From the NCBI RefSeq assembly GCF_024713945.1, contig NW_027461521.1, forward strand, positions 2,501 to 66,500: a stretch of 64,000 nucleotides of DNA, written 5' to 3'. The notes under the pieces were generated by a model, which ran no database searches, was not told the DNA's origin, and worked only from the letters and a program-made list of their open reading frames with translations. Of this stretch, positions 20,421-32,504 are shown piece after piece. The translations under genes were made by a program, and so were the position numbers. Position 1 is the first letter of the stretch, and each line of letters starts with the position of its first letter. This DNA is from Dermatophagoides farinae. Lineage: Eukaryota; Arthropoda; Arachnida; Sarcoptiformes; Pyroglyphidae.

Positions 20421-23400
20421 ATGAAATTGAGTTCTGCTCTTAATATAAGTAAAAATAAAATAGAACACGTCTTTAACATATGTAAAAAAGTACATCGTGA
20501 ATTAACTGAAATTAACTGCAGCACTTTCTGCAGTCGTGAAGATTATTCATTTTACTGTAAGTTTTAGCAAAAAATGATTTTTAGGTGAGGAATGTGGATT
20601 TAATAAAAATTATTTAGTTTGTGCAGAATGTTTTTTTCAAAGTGAACATCAACACCATCGTGCAGTTCAGTGCTTGAATGAAGAAGGCTATTGCCACTGC
20701 GGTTGTAAATTTTCTAATCTTCCGTCTCTGACTTGCCAGCATCACACAGGATATACAGCTAATAAATTCGAATTATTAATTGAAAACGAAATTCGAGCGC
20801 TTTCAGCAGAGTCGGGTTTATCTGACATTGTTGCCAAGTTTGATTCGTATGTTTTGAATTTTAGTAATATCAATAACACTCAAACTTTACAGGATTTCAT
20901 TTCAGAGATCACTCTCTTTGCTAAAAATTGTTATTTCGCTATAAACATAATTATTCACAAATTACTGACTGATGAGCTATTGTGTATGATTTTTCAACCA
21001 AAAAATCTTTCATCCAGGCACTATAATAATTTCTTATCGCTTTTATTCCCCTACCCAGGGGTCAAGTTTCGATATGCAAAATTTTTACTTGAAGCTTACG
21101 TTCAGAAAATTAAACTAAACCCAACACAAAAATCGCAATTGTTTGTGCTAAATAAAACTTTGTTATCGTTAGTTCTGGATTTTTTTATCGATCCAATAGT
21201 TACTTATTCTTTGGATTCCGATAACTTGTTGTCTGAGTTTTTCGAAGAGTGTTACGCAGACATTTCTGGTTTAATCAATTCGGAAACCTTGAAGAAAAAT
21301 TTCTGGTTTCAGTATCGCCACGTAGAGCTGCTTCACTATATTTTTTTTACCGCAAATTCCAAGTTCTGTTCTAACTTTGTTACAAAATGCAGCAGCGTAG
21401 TAAAATTTTTAACTTTTCATTCGTTTAATGGCATAAATTCAAGATTAAATGAAATAGTTGAATTTGAATCAGATATACTATGCTTGCCTTTGATACAAAA
21501 CCACTTGATCTACTCTGTTTTTGGCAGTTACTTATTTGATGCTCAATCAAACGACCATAAAAAGCAACTAAACAACATAGTTTTTTTGCAAAATTTGAAA
21601 TCTTCTATAGAGACTAAACTAACACAGAGACAGTTTTTGAAATACGTGTTTTGTTCTGATAACATTGCAATAATGTTTATGACATTAGCACTACCTTTGG
21701 ATAATTTGTTTAACTATATCTTATTAAAGAATGAATCGGGATTAGAGTCTCAAAATGTTACAATTGTCAAAAACTATTTAAAGTTGTTCCATGAGAACAA
21801 TTTCTACCGTCTCTTGTTTGAATATTGTTTAAGAAACTTTGTAGCAGTTATTTCACACTCATTGAATTTTTGGAAAAGAAATGGAACAAATTTTGATAAG
21901 CTAATATGTGAATATTCGATCGCAAAAACTGGTGCCAGAGCTAATATAGCCTCCATCTTTGTATTATTTATTATGATGCATCATTTTAACAACGAAAATA
22001 CTTTGACGATCCTACTCGAGTTCTGCAAACGATATATGCTAGAAAAGTTTTCAGATCAAAAAGAAATAACATTACTTACCGAACTTGAAAATTTTCCTGT
22101 TTCATCATCCACTTCTTTTGTTAATATATTAGATGATATTTTCACTGAATTAAAACCTGAAAACTTCTACTCTGAAGCAGGACTTCAAAAACTACTTTCT
22201 TTGGTACTTCATGAAGGTATAAATAGTAACTTGATTTGGCTTCAAATATTCTTTAACTTAATCGAAATTATTGTAACGTATGGATTATTGGAATTCGAAT
22301 ATTACGCTGCGCATCAGCAAAAAGAAAATGAAGAATTCGCTGAAAGAATTTCAGTTATAAATAAATTTTCAATTCCTCTAGCAATTGTACTTACTAAAAA
22401 CTTAAATGATGTTCTTTCTTGGAACCCTTTAGAAAAACTTATTATTGACAAACTCAAACCTTACTGCAATCAAGGATCAAAGGATTTTACTTTAAACGAG
22501 AATCTCACAGACTACTTGCTTTACGGGTCGCCTGTTTTCAATTCTAACTCCCAGATTGACTCATTTGTTTTATCTAACATTAATTTCAAGACTAAAAACT
22601 TTTCGTCTTTATTAAACATATCCAATGACAATGCTACTTTTATAAATTTTAAAGTTAACGCCATTTCTAAGTTATTCTGGGATTCAGAAAATTTTGAAAC
22701 TTTAATTATTAGAACTATAGAAGCGCTATCTTGCTTAGCAGAAGCTTCATTTGTACCTGATTCAAAAATAACTTGTGTCGAATCATATGAAGATATCATG
22801 TTGTTTGTAAGACAAAGTAGTAATTCAATCTATTCTTCTATTATCAAGATTATTGACTCGACTTTTATTCCTTGGTGTAGATTTTCAATGCACAATAACT
22901 TTGATAAAAAACTTTTAGAACAAAAATTAAATAGACTTATACAAGGTTTAAATCAAGCTACGAAAATTATTACTGACAAAGTATTGTTAAAATATCAAAA
23001 AATCATTCTAAACGAGTTATCGTGTTTATTTACCTCATTAGTTAACATTAATGGCAAAAGTTCTAGCGATATACTGATTACTAATAACCTAAATGTCACT
23101 GTCGCCAAAGACAATCGATCATCTTATTTCATAAATGCTGCGAAACAAAAAAGTTCCATATTACTGGAAAAAATTAAATCTTTACAGTTAGAGGCATTTG
23201 ATTCTTTAATTAAAGACGAATCAGCGAAATTTGTCAACTTAGAAGATAGCGATTCTTACGAAAACGAGTCAATCTTTAGCCAAACTCAAAATCACAGAGA
23301 TCAGCTTGAATTGATACTTAGTTCTCAGTTTACTTGCGACATATGTCGAGAAAAAGGCACTTTAAAAGAACCTTTGCACTATATTTGTCAGATCACAGAG

Positions 23401-26400
23401 TCAAATTCTTTACAGAGAATAACGATTTACGATTTATTAGATGTTCGTACTGCTAAATTTACGCTTAAGTACAGACTCACTGGTGGATATTCTTATCCGT
23501 TCATAATTCCAAATCTATTTTACAAAGTCAAAACCTGTAAACACGCAGTTCATTATAAATGTTTTGACCCGAGTTCTACAAATCAAAATTCATTTACTTC
23601 TCTTTTTGAAGGAGATAACATTAAATGTCCAATGTGTAGATCATCTGCAGATTTGATTTTTCCTATCATTCCATTTTGGGCATTGTTTGCTGATGGAGGT
23701 AATGGAAACGTCGACTCGAATACTTTCTTGCATGAATTATACAATGAGTGCATCAAACGTAATTTGAATATGTGTAAATTGGCATACAATTTAGAAGAAA
23801 CAGCAAAAGGAAAGAAGACTCTATATGCTTGGAAATATGACAAAGACAACGAAATGAAGGAGACTGAAGTTTCTGGTCAAGCGCAAGGTAATAATACTAG
23901 TTTAGAACAACCCATAGTTCCAGCGCAAGAAATACAACCTACCTCAGTTTCTACTCTGAATACAACTGCAACTAACCAGCCAAACCTGCAACATTATGTA
24001 ACTATAATTCCTATAGTTACTATTACGCCTCAAATTGGCAACTTTAACTTTGGCTCGGTAGATTCGAATTTTTCTGTGCTTTCGCAAGACTTGAGCAACA
24101 TACAGAATCAAGTTTCGGAAATTTCGAGTAATTTCGTTTCGGATTCAAGAAACTTTTTCTTGAACCAGAGCAACAATACTACTGACCAATTTGGGACCGA
24201 AAGCGCAGAAAATGAAAGTACAAATCACTTGATCTTTTCGATAAACGCTTTGGAAAATGCTCAAAACGAAACTACCGCACCAAATGTAGAAGTACATATG
24301 AATCCAAGAAACACTCGTGAAAACGCCGGAGATATGCTTACAAATATGTTTAATAGCATGTTCTCACAAGCATATACCAACAACACAAACGTAACTAATC
24401 GTCAAGAAAGTGAGGTTATGGTTAGTAGGCCCGAAGAAACTTCTAGTTCTAACGAAACAGAAGCAGGCGCTGCAACCGAAAATCAAACCAATACTTTTTC
24501 TGAATTGCTATCGATGCTACTTAGTAATTTTAATCGCCAGCTCAACGTAGAAACTAACAACTTTGCAAGTTTTAATTTAAACCTTGACCTTAGTAATCGC
24601 AACCAAATTGAAAATCAGGACACTGCAGAGCCTGCTAATCAATTAGAAAACATTGTAAGACAGTTATTTTCCAATTTATCGCAATTACTTCAACTACCTA
24701 AAACAGTTTTTATGAAAGCTTTCTCGAAAGATTTATCGCACGCCGGAATATATTATTATAATGTCAACTCTCCTATTACTTATTACAGTTATATTAAAAA
24801 GCAGTTTTTGAAAAGAATTGATAATAGTATTGAATTCAAAGTTTCTATATCACCGTTGCTATATGCGGCTTATTCCGAACTCATTGATGTTTTAAGATTC
24901 GATTCCCATGAGGCGACAAATTTCATACTCTCTCAATCTAAAATTCCATTGTGTGTAACTTTAGTCAGGTCTTTAATTCTTACTTCTAAACCTTATTCTT
25001 TAGACTTCGACTACGATTTCGATTCGATTTTGCTGGACAAAGATAGCAAGAACTTTTTTGACAGCGACATTAATTTACTGTTTTTATCAAGATTTTCACG
25101 TTTAGTCGCTTCAAAGGGAAGTTTGGCTCAAGTAAAAAAACTAGTATTGTCGTGTATTTCGCAGATATTTTTTAATGTTGTATATCATTCGCTGTTCCAG
25201 CTTATCCAGTATGATTCTACAAGAACGCCATCATCGCTATACGAAAAACTTTTGTTTGACTCACTTCAATTAATCAAATATGAAAAACCCGTCATTGGAA
25301 TTGAACAAACTTATGCAGTCCAAGCGATGCATAATATTTTAGCTTGGCTTATTAAATCACGGGAAGATACTTGTTTAGGCGAAATGTTGCCACCAAAAAA
25401 ATCAAATCAAAAACGGTTTGCGGACAGCGTGTTCTCGCCTGTCATTAGAAAGGCTCAGAATGTGTTCCGTAAGATAAAAAATTCTATCAAGATGTCTTCG
25501 ATCGACAAATACGATAATAGTCTATCTGATTCGTTTATCACGTACCCTGTAAGTTCTACTAACAGTTCTTGTGATGATATGTCAAATATTCATGTCAAAA
25601 TCCCGGACGAACCTATTGTTTCAATTCATGAAAACGATATTTTCAGTAATTTCTTTTCGACAGTAGCTGAAATAGTTGACAGATACAGAAGTAACGTTTT
25701 TACGAATAATATCAAATGGCAATTAGATGAATCTGACCTACGCAAACTTAACAAAAAAGAAATGAATTTATTTAAAACCTCGCCAAATGAAAGACACGCT
25801 ACGTTTGATCACGCTAATATGCTTTTAAGCGCTTATAATAAGTTTATCATAGACTTAATAAACGAAAACGAATCTCGAAAGTACAGTTTTATTTTTGATT
25901 TGTTTCCGAAAATCGAAGAGCTGATCGATTTTTCTAAGATTCATTCTTATTTTTTGTACAATACCAACACTGCTTACGAGTTCGTTGTGTTTCTGCTTAG
26001 GTACATACTAGTCAACAGTTCTAGTACTAATATTCAAGCTCAACATATCAAACGCAAAGAAACAATAAACTATCTAAACTCTCCTTACTTGTTCATGAAC
26101 GACTGTGTCAAAACCGCGTTCATGGAGCTACTTTCTAATTTTCTGAAATTTTCAAGTTTTTGTATAACCACGATTTGGAAGAACTTTTTGCCTGCGAATT
26201 TACTTGTTGATCTGTTTTCTAACTCGGGTACGAACGATTTGCGTTATATTTTGCATTTCTATTTAGATTTGAATATTGACTGCGTTGACAATACTTTCGA
26301 CTTGCTGTTTTCGCACAAGACTTTTTTAGAGCACTTTAAAAAAAGAGGTTTGCAGATTCACAAATATTACCAAGACGTTGAAAGCTCGACCTGGAAATTA

Positions 26401-26913
26401 AATTTATTGTTTTTATCGTCCGAATGCTTTGACTTTTCGTCACAAAATGTTCAACAAAATAAGATAATGAGTATTACTGACTCCAATAAAAGTTTTCACA
26501 ACAACATCACGCCATATATACCGGAAAGCAAGATTTTACGCACTTACAGATATACAAATCTGTTTCCAAAATATTACTTTGATATAATTCGAAATGTATA
26601 TAACAAACGCTGCAATATTTGTTGTAGCATCATATCATTTAGTTTTATTTGTTTCGTTTGTCATTCATACTGTTGTTCTACGTGTATCACAATGCATTCA
26701 ATCAACTGTTTAGGATCTACTGCCTTACTATTTGCGCCGTTTACAAACCAAATTTTTATTTACGCTAATTCCAAAATTTTCAAATATGGTCCTTTGTACC
26801 AACAGGATGTATTGCTTCCAAAAGGCTCGAACTTGGTCAAAAATGAAAAATTAGAATTAACTTTACTCAATAGCTTCGCATTTGGAAAGCCACAAAAATA
26901 TATTGATCCATAA
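20421..26913 (+). CDS. UBR1: UBR1-type E3 ubiquitin ligase (N-recognin)
   Basis: Exons 20421..20556 and 20585..26913, split by a 28-nt intron (GTAAGT...TTTTAG), encode about 2154 aa. The intron lies inside the UBR zinc finger. Joined, the box runs from about residue 36 to 95, with 'CEECGFNKNYLVCAECF', then 'HQHHRAV' and 'GYCHCGCK', the pocket for basic N-terminal residues. A RING-H2 domain spans C963 to about C1063 (first pair 'CDICREKG', last pair 'KCPMCRSS') with a long internal insert, as in UBR1/UBR2. A 220-residue Gln/Asn/Ser/Thr-rich region follows it. The C-terminus has the cysteine-rich UBR autoinhibitory domain from 'FPKYYFDIIRNVYNKRC' through 'YCCSTC'. It ubiquitinates N-degron proteins. 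This is the largest gene in the window. Confidence 0.9.
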
Positions 26914-26984
26914 AGTTTATAAACATTAATTATGAATTATATCTTTTGTAAAAACAACATTAACAAATTGGCGCAGAATTACAC

Positions 26985-28022
26985 TTAGAATTCAGCATTT
27001 TGATCAAATTTGTTGTGTAAATCTATAGACGTAGCACCTGCCAACTGGTAGTCACTGACTCTTTTTTCAAAAAAGTTTGTTTTTCCTTGGATTGAAATCA
27101 ACTCCATCCAGGAGAACGGATTTTCAGAGTTGAAAATTGAGTTGTATCCCAGATCTTTTAAAAGTCTATCGCTGACATATTCGAGATATTGAATCATTAG
27201 TTTTGAATTCATTCCAATTAAATCGATAGTCAATGCTTCTAAAATGAATTTACGTTCGACGTCTAAAGCTTCTAAAATGATCTGGTGAGCTTCATTCTCT
27301 GGTAATCGATTTTCCAACGAATTGTAAAGAAGTGCGCCAAACTCTGTGTGCATGCCTTCGTCTCTCGAAATCAGTTCGTTACTAAACGTCAAACCAGGAA
27401 GCAGACCGCGTTTTTTCATCCAGAAAATGGCGCAAAAAGAACCGCTAAACAAAATTCCCTCGACTGCACAGAACGCTAGCAAGCGTTCAGCGATTGAGTT
27501 CTCATTATTAATCCACTTTAAAGCCCAAAGCGCTTTTGATTCAACGGCTTTAATATGGTTTATAGCTCGAAAAATTTTTATTTGTTCTTGCAGATTGGAT
27601 TGCAAATAACAATCAATCAGCAAACTGTACGTTTCAGAGTGGATATTTTCCATCGCCAACTGAAATGCGTAGAAATCTCTAATTTCAGGGACTTGAAACT
27701 CGAGGAAAAAACGACGTCCAATGTTTTCTAAAACGATTCCGTCACTTGCTGCAAAAAACGCCAGCACATATTTAATGAAACTTTTTTCGTTCTCATTCAA
27801 ATTATTCCAATCACGCAGGTCTCCATACAAATCTATTTCTTCAGCCGTCCAAAAACAAGCTTCTTGTTTCTCACACATCTGCCTTATTCGCTAAAAAAAG
27901 ATTTCAAAACAACTTGTGTCGAAACTTACTTGATGAATCGAACTGTCATATCTAGGATTATTTTTATAGTTTACGTCTAAGATCCACTCTTTAATTTCAT
28001 TATTTTCGTTAGTAACCGTCAT
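26985..28022 (-). CDS. RNR2: Ribonucleotide reductase small subunit (R2)
   Basis: Exons 27930..28022 and 26985..27890 join across a 39-nt intron (GTAAGT...TTTTTAG) to give 332 aa. R2 carries the di-iron tyrosyl radical that initiates reduction of ribonucleotides to dNTPs. The iron ligands begin with D81 in 'AASDGIVLENI' and E112/H115 in 'AMENIHSETYSLL', where Y119 is the radical tyrosine. Later ligands are in 'AVEGILFSG' and 'ISRDEGMHTEF'. 'ACFWTAEEIDL' is the usual N-terminal signature. The C-terminal tail, which docks to the large subunit, ends '...DQNAEF' and keeps the terminal Phe. The first exon supplies only 31 residues. Confidence 0.96.
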
Positions 28023-28465
28023 AGATAATGCTTATTTATTTCCAAATATTATTAAACTAGTAAATCGACTCAATAACTTATTAACTCCTTACCGACTTGC
28101 AGAAAATTGAACAGTTATAACTCCTAGACTGATAATGTTTTTTAAAAAAAATTCTATTAGAAATTCTAAGCAAAAATATTCTTCTGCTTTGAATTTAACA
28201 CTATTTCATATAATATATTAAATCGAATATCAATTTTTTGTTTGCCTGACTAAATTAAACAGATATACGCTCATGTAATTAAACCTATATAGTGCGATAC
28301 CGCGATTTCACAAAAATTTTTTCAAAACAACAAGTCATGTTGCAAACAGTTTTACTAATATAACAATGAACATTGTGCGAGCTTCCTAAGTTCATTGAAC
28401 GCTGCGTAGCTTCATACTTGTTTATTAAACTTTGATAATAGATTTTGAATCCACTGCGATAATTC
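28023..28465. other. Intergenic, nothing recognised
   Basis: About 440 bases upstream of the ribonucleotide reductase gene and downstream of the quasi-RRM gene. No open frame, tRNA or clear structure was seen. It should hold the RNR promoter. Confidence 0.4.
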
Positions 28466-29539
28466 TTAAGTTAAAAAATTTTTATTTTTATAGACATTTG
28501 TGGTTTGGTTCATTTTGATGAGTTCTGTACTGCTACAATCACCACATAAATTTTGCAACTCTGAGTTTTCAAAGTATGTCATAATACAGTTGTTTGCTTT
28601 TTTTATAGTTTTGATCTCATCGATCCGACTGCAAAAAATTTGTAATTTTAACTCGCTTATAAAAAGATATGCTCTAGCATCAGCACTTAACCGATTGCCT
28701 AACTCGCTCAAAGACAAGGGTCCTTCAATCAAAAGTGATTCTAATATTTCGATTTCTACATCTGATGCGCTGTAATCAGTAAGTCTCACTAAATCATAGA
28801 ACAAAACTTTGTTGATTTTGGTCAGTTGATTTACTCTTTTAGGGTACAATAAAGAGAATTGTTTTGATTTTTGGTATTTTTTCGGATGATAATTAATTAC
28901 GTCATTTGTATAAATAGAATCTAAGTAGATCAGAGCTGGAATTTCCAGATAATCATAACTCATAAGAGAATTGCCGTACTGGGAAGAATAACTTGCCGCT
29001 AAACTGTTTAAACCTTTATCAGAATGAAAACTATATGCATTTCCACAGTAGTCACAAATATTTGATTTTATGTTTGTTTGGTTAATCAAAGGACATTTTG
29101 CAGGCACTAAGCTAAATATTTCAACGAATCTATCAGTTGTAATTTTTGTTTTGTGCAGCTTTAACCAAATCTCTTTAGTGGTACTCTCTTTATTTGTAAT
29201 AATTAATGCAAACCCTGAGTTAACATTGTTATATTTTTTTATTATTATAATTTTACTTATATTTCCAGAGTATTTTTGCAGCCATTCTAATATTTTATCT
29301 GCGCTACAGTCGTATGGTAACCCTCTCAATTTCAGAATGTTTAAAAATTTCGAAATGTTTTTATTTGTGGAATATATATTTTTTGTCCTCCAACCAGCTA
29401 AGTCTCGCCTTCGTAACTTTTTACAATCATTCATTAAACGGTCAGAATTTACTATCAGTTTCAAGTGTAACATAGTAATAAAGTTATGTATAAAAACTTG
29501 TGGTTTTTGAGTGTGCTGTGTGTGTAATCGACAATACAT
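28466..29539 (-). CDS. Quasi-RRM (hnRNP F/H-like) RNA-binding protein
   Basis: A 357-aa protein. Residues about 68-145 form an RNA-recognition motif of the hnRNP F/H, ESRP and GRSF1 type, starting 'LKLRGLPYDCSADKILEWL', whose 'LRGLPY' replaces the aromatic RNP2. The RNP1 strand reads 'NSGFALIITN'. A Cys pair 'CDYCG' follows, and the rest is unassigned. Such proteins bind G-rich RNA and regulate splicing or polyadenylation. The N-terminal ~65 residues are basic and unremarkable. The start is taken at the first ATG (29539); a second in-frame ATG (residue 23) is possible. No intron is needed. Confidence 0.7.
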   Translation of the reverse strand: MYCRLHTQHTQKPQVFIHNFITMLHLKLIVNSDRLMNDCKKLRRRDLAGWRTKNIYSTNKNISKFLNILKLRGLPYDCSADKILEWLQKYSGNISKIIIIKKYNNVNSGFALIITNKESTTKEIWLKLHKTKITTDRFVEIFSLVPAKCPLINQTNIKSNICDYCGNAYSFHSDKGLNSLAASYSSQYGNSLMSYDYLEIPALIYLDSIYTNDVINYHPKKYQKSKQFSLLYPKRVNQLTKINKVLFYDLVRLTDYSASDVEIEILESLLIEGPLSLSELGNRLSADARAYLFISELKLQIFCSRIDEIKTIKKANNCIMTYFENSELQNLCGDCSSTELIKMNQTTNVYKNKNFLT

Positions 29540-29587
29540 TGTTTAAAAATCAACCAATATTATATATTATATAATTACACTACAGAT

Positions 29588-29806
29588 CTAGTCTTCGAAT
29601 TTAGAAATACCATTTTTATCGTCTTCTTTTTGTTTCTGCAGAAGTTTATTTTTCATTGCTTCGTGTATCTTCATGTTAATTGCCGGCTTAGCTCTGTAAA
29701 TTAGTGAGATCGGTCGTCACTTACGCTAACGTGTGATTTTTTACTTTAGGATTTTTTACATTCTCTGATAATTCTAAGTTTCTCTAACTTACACTTTGTT
29801 CGGCAT
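29588..29806 (-). CDS. Possible small three-exon gene, about 51 aa
   Basis: On the minus strand three short coding pieces can be joined: 29795..29806, 29725..29762 and 29588..29693, separated by introns of 32 and 31 nt. The inner intron has GTAAGT...TTACAG; the first needs a GTGTAAG donor. The product is about 51 residues, strongly basic, with a C-terminal helix such as 'KIHEAMKNKLLQKQKEDD'. It has no recognised family. The last exon is the best supported part; the first exon and start are a guess. Confidence 0.35.
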
Positions 29807-29936
29807 ATTTGCTTGTTATCTATTTTTGTATAAACTTCAAAAAAAAGATACATGTACATGTAATTTTAGTCAGAAAGTAGTATAAATTTTTATTGAAAAT
29901 CTAAAAGTTGTGCTGATCTAAAATTTAAATTGTTTA

Positions 29937-30393
29937 TCACACATTTACTTTTGCTTCAATATAGTGAAACAATAAGTTTAAGTATCCTTTTTCAGCGACT
30001 AACTGAAATTTCATTTCCGTTTGGTTTACTAAAGGACTTTCTTCGTGCATATTGGTCTTAACATAAAGAATTCTTTTCTTTCTTTCTTTTTGAGATTTTC
30101 TTTGTTGAGATAAACTGATATTTTTTTTATCGTATAATGTTTTTCAATCGAGACAGCCAACTGGCTTCACTAGCTTTAACATGTACAAAATCAATTTCCT
30201 GAATTTTCTTATTTGCCAAGGCATTGACAGACAAACTATCTTTAAAATCATCATTATTGTCTTCTTCTGAACTGATAGCATTTTCATCTACATTATCTTG
30301 AATATCAAGTTCTGTAGCTATATTGTCATAATTAAATGCATTTTTATTAAATTTGTTAAGTATTGAATGCCAAGAATCCATGAAAGCTACCAC
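29937..30393 (-). CDS. Uncertain small gene, one or two exons
   Basis: Two open minus-strand pieces lie here. The upper (30127..30393) starts with ATG and encodes an acidic 88-residue peptide ending '...ASWLSRLKNIIR'. The lower (stop at 29937) is an open frame of about 75 codons, Lys-rich then neutral, ending '...FHYIEAKVNV', in another frame and without a good start. They could be one gene joined by a 40-nt intron with a weak GTCTCG donor, or two unrelated frames. No family is recognised. The codon use looks genuine in both. Confidence 0.35.
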
Positions 30394-30502
30394 ACGGTTA
30401 ACTGATAATAGAGTTAAAATTATAGGCCGACAAAAATTATAATTTGTGAATTTTTAATATGTTATTTTATGCTTCCATAAGATAAATTCTTTTCTTCTTA
30501 GA

Positions 30503-32429
30503 ATGACCGATAATGAAGAAATTTTGAAACTATTATTTATCTCTCACGGACTTTATTTGTTAAGAATTTATAAAATCATTAATAATCAATTCATTCAACA
30601 CTTAATTTTGTCGAAATATTATGCTACACACCATAATATTTGTACACCCTCTAAAAACTTATTTCATTTGTTTTATTGGTTAATCAATACTTATACTATT
30701 TTTCATATCGATTTAACCATTACTCCTTTAAACAGTCTTTTATCAAAGGTAACTAAAAAATCACGTGTAACAAACGATTTAGTTAGAGGTGTTTTAGCAG
30801 CCACCACTTCTTCTCAAATTTTGCCGACTACAGCTACCATAATTTTTGCTATTTTACTTAATGTTTTTAATATTCCATTTCGGCTTTCAACTTCAGTCAA
30901 CAAGCCTTTTTCCAATGTTATATATAGATCAAACTATAATAAAAAATTTCAAGAAACAGTTGCTAGTGCGATAACAAAGGAAACATTATTAGAGATTAAT
31001 TATGAAACGGTTAGGACCATCATTTGGATTGAAGCTTATTTCACTGAAACAAATAGCTGGGTGGCTATTGAATTTTATGATGGCAATTTTAATGTTGGTA
31101 TTATAATTCCAAAACAATTACCTCCCAATTTTACAGCTACGATGTTGTCTTCCACGTATTTGAAATCAAACCAAACAACTATTGTTAATAAATTTAAACA
31201 CATTAAATGTATAGAAACTAATGATGATATTGGGTCAAGTTTAAATAAAGACAGCAATAAACTACTATATGATTTCGATGATTCTGACATTGACGAAACA
31301 CTTCCGGAAAAAACTGACTTAGTCAAAAATTATACATATACGCACAAAATGGAAAACTCGAATTTAAACAACTTTTCACGACGTTATATATATGATTTTC
31401 ATAAAGCAGAACATAGATTTTTTTTGCGAAACTACGACAATTTTTTTCTCAAATTAAGGCAACATCCGTTCATAGTGATAGATGGAAAAAATATTTTTAA
31501 TACTTATTGTTTGTACGTATTAGCTTATCAATTTAATTACGAATTTTTGAACACTTCGATGAGGTATTTCGTAAAAATTTCACAAGCTCAAAAAAATAAT
31601 TTTACACTTCTCGAACCTATATGCAAAATCTTGACTGAATTTGCAAAGAAAAAATATCATACAACAGATTTATCAACTTGTTGTAAGTCTACTCTTTTAC
31701 ATAGTTTTTTATCTAAAATCGATATGGATCTATTACACTTGAGAGAACTGAACAGTCAGGCAATTCCAACATCAAAAGAAGGATTCAAAAAATCTAATGC
31801 TTACGTTCTCGCTTCGTTACTTAAAGATAATGAAGTAATTGACTACTCGAAAGCAAAACCTTGTGGGGTGTTTAAAGGTATGAAGATATTTTTAAAATCC
31901 GATGTGATCGTGTTACTTAATGAAGATCAATGGCTTAAAAGAGGTAGAACTGTTAAAATAGGTCAGCACACAAAAGTACACAAAAAAAAAATACCTCGGT
32001 CGAATACAGAAATTGATGAATATTTATATTCATACTATAACACTGAACCAATCAATATTTTTGATGACAAGTTTTTAATCAATTCGTACGTAAAATTTTT
32101 AGATAGGCGCTACATTACTATTCCCAACAGTCATGTATTTTTGTCATTAGAGAAATATCCGAGTGCATTAAAAGTTTTGTGCTAAGCACAATATAAAACA
32201 TTTTATTTCTATTATAGGATACATATACGAGTCCGGAAAGTTAAAGCCGAAAATAGATGGTGTAATTATCAATTGCGATTTTTTAGACGACTTTTGTAAC
32301 GCCACACACGAGTATACTAAAAATAAAAATGCTTATGAGTTAAATAAACAAAAGCAACAGAGTATACAAGTACTAAAAATAGTTTGCAAAATGATTATTG
32401 CATTAGATTACAAAAAAGAACCCGAATAA
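30503..32429 (+). CDS. RAD4: RAD4/XPC nucleotide-excision repair protein
   Basis: A first exon of about 555 codons starts at ATG 30503. It carries a weakly conserved transglutaminase-like domain ('TIIWIEAYFTETNSWVAIE') followed by BHD1. BHD1 begins 'AIPTSKEGFKKSNAYVLASL' and continues 'CGVFKGMKIFLKSDVIVL' and 'EDQWLKRGRTVKIGQ', as in Rad4/XPC. Rad4/XPC recognises helix-distorting DNA damage and starts global repair. BHD2 and the start of BHD3 follow. The C-terminal piece of BHD3 ('GYIYESGKLKPKIDG') is in another frame at 32218..32429, so a splice or a shift lies between about 32160 and 32217. A donor at 32163 (GTGCAT) with acceptor at 32217 keeps the frame but is weak. The protein is short for the family. 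Confidence 0.8.
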
Positions 32430-32504
32430 TTAATTATTACTGTATTTAGTCCGTCGTGGTGCATTTTGTTCTTTCGAATCAAGGTGCAATAATCATTCTA
32501 AGCA

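Noticed and set aside
29070-29510. Plus-strand 146-codon frame rich in Phe/Ile
   Set aside because: It lies entirely opposite the quasi-RRM gene and has the hydrophobic composition typical of antisense shadows.
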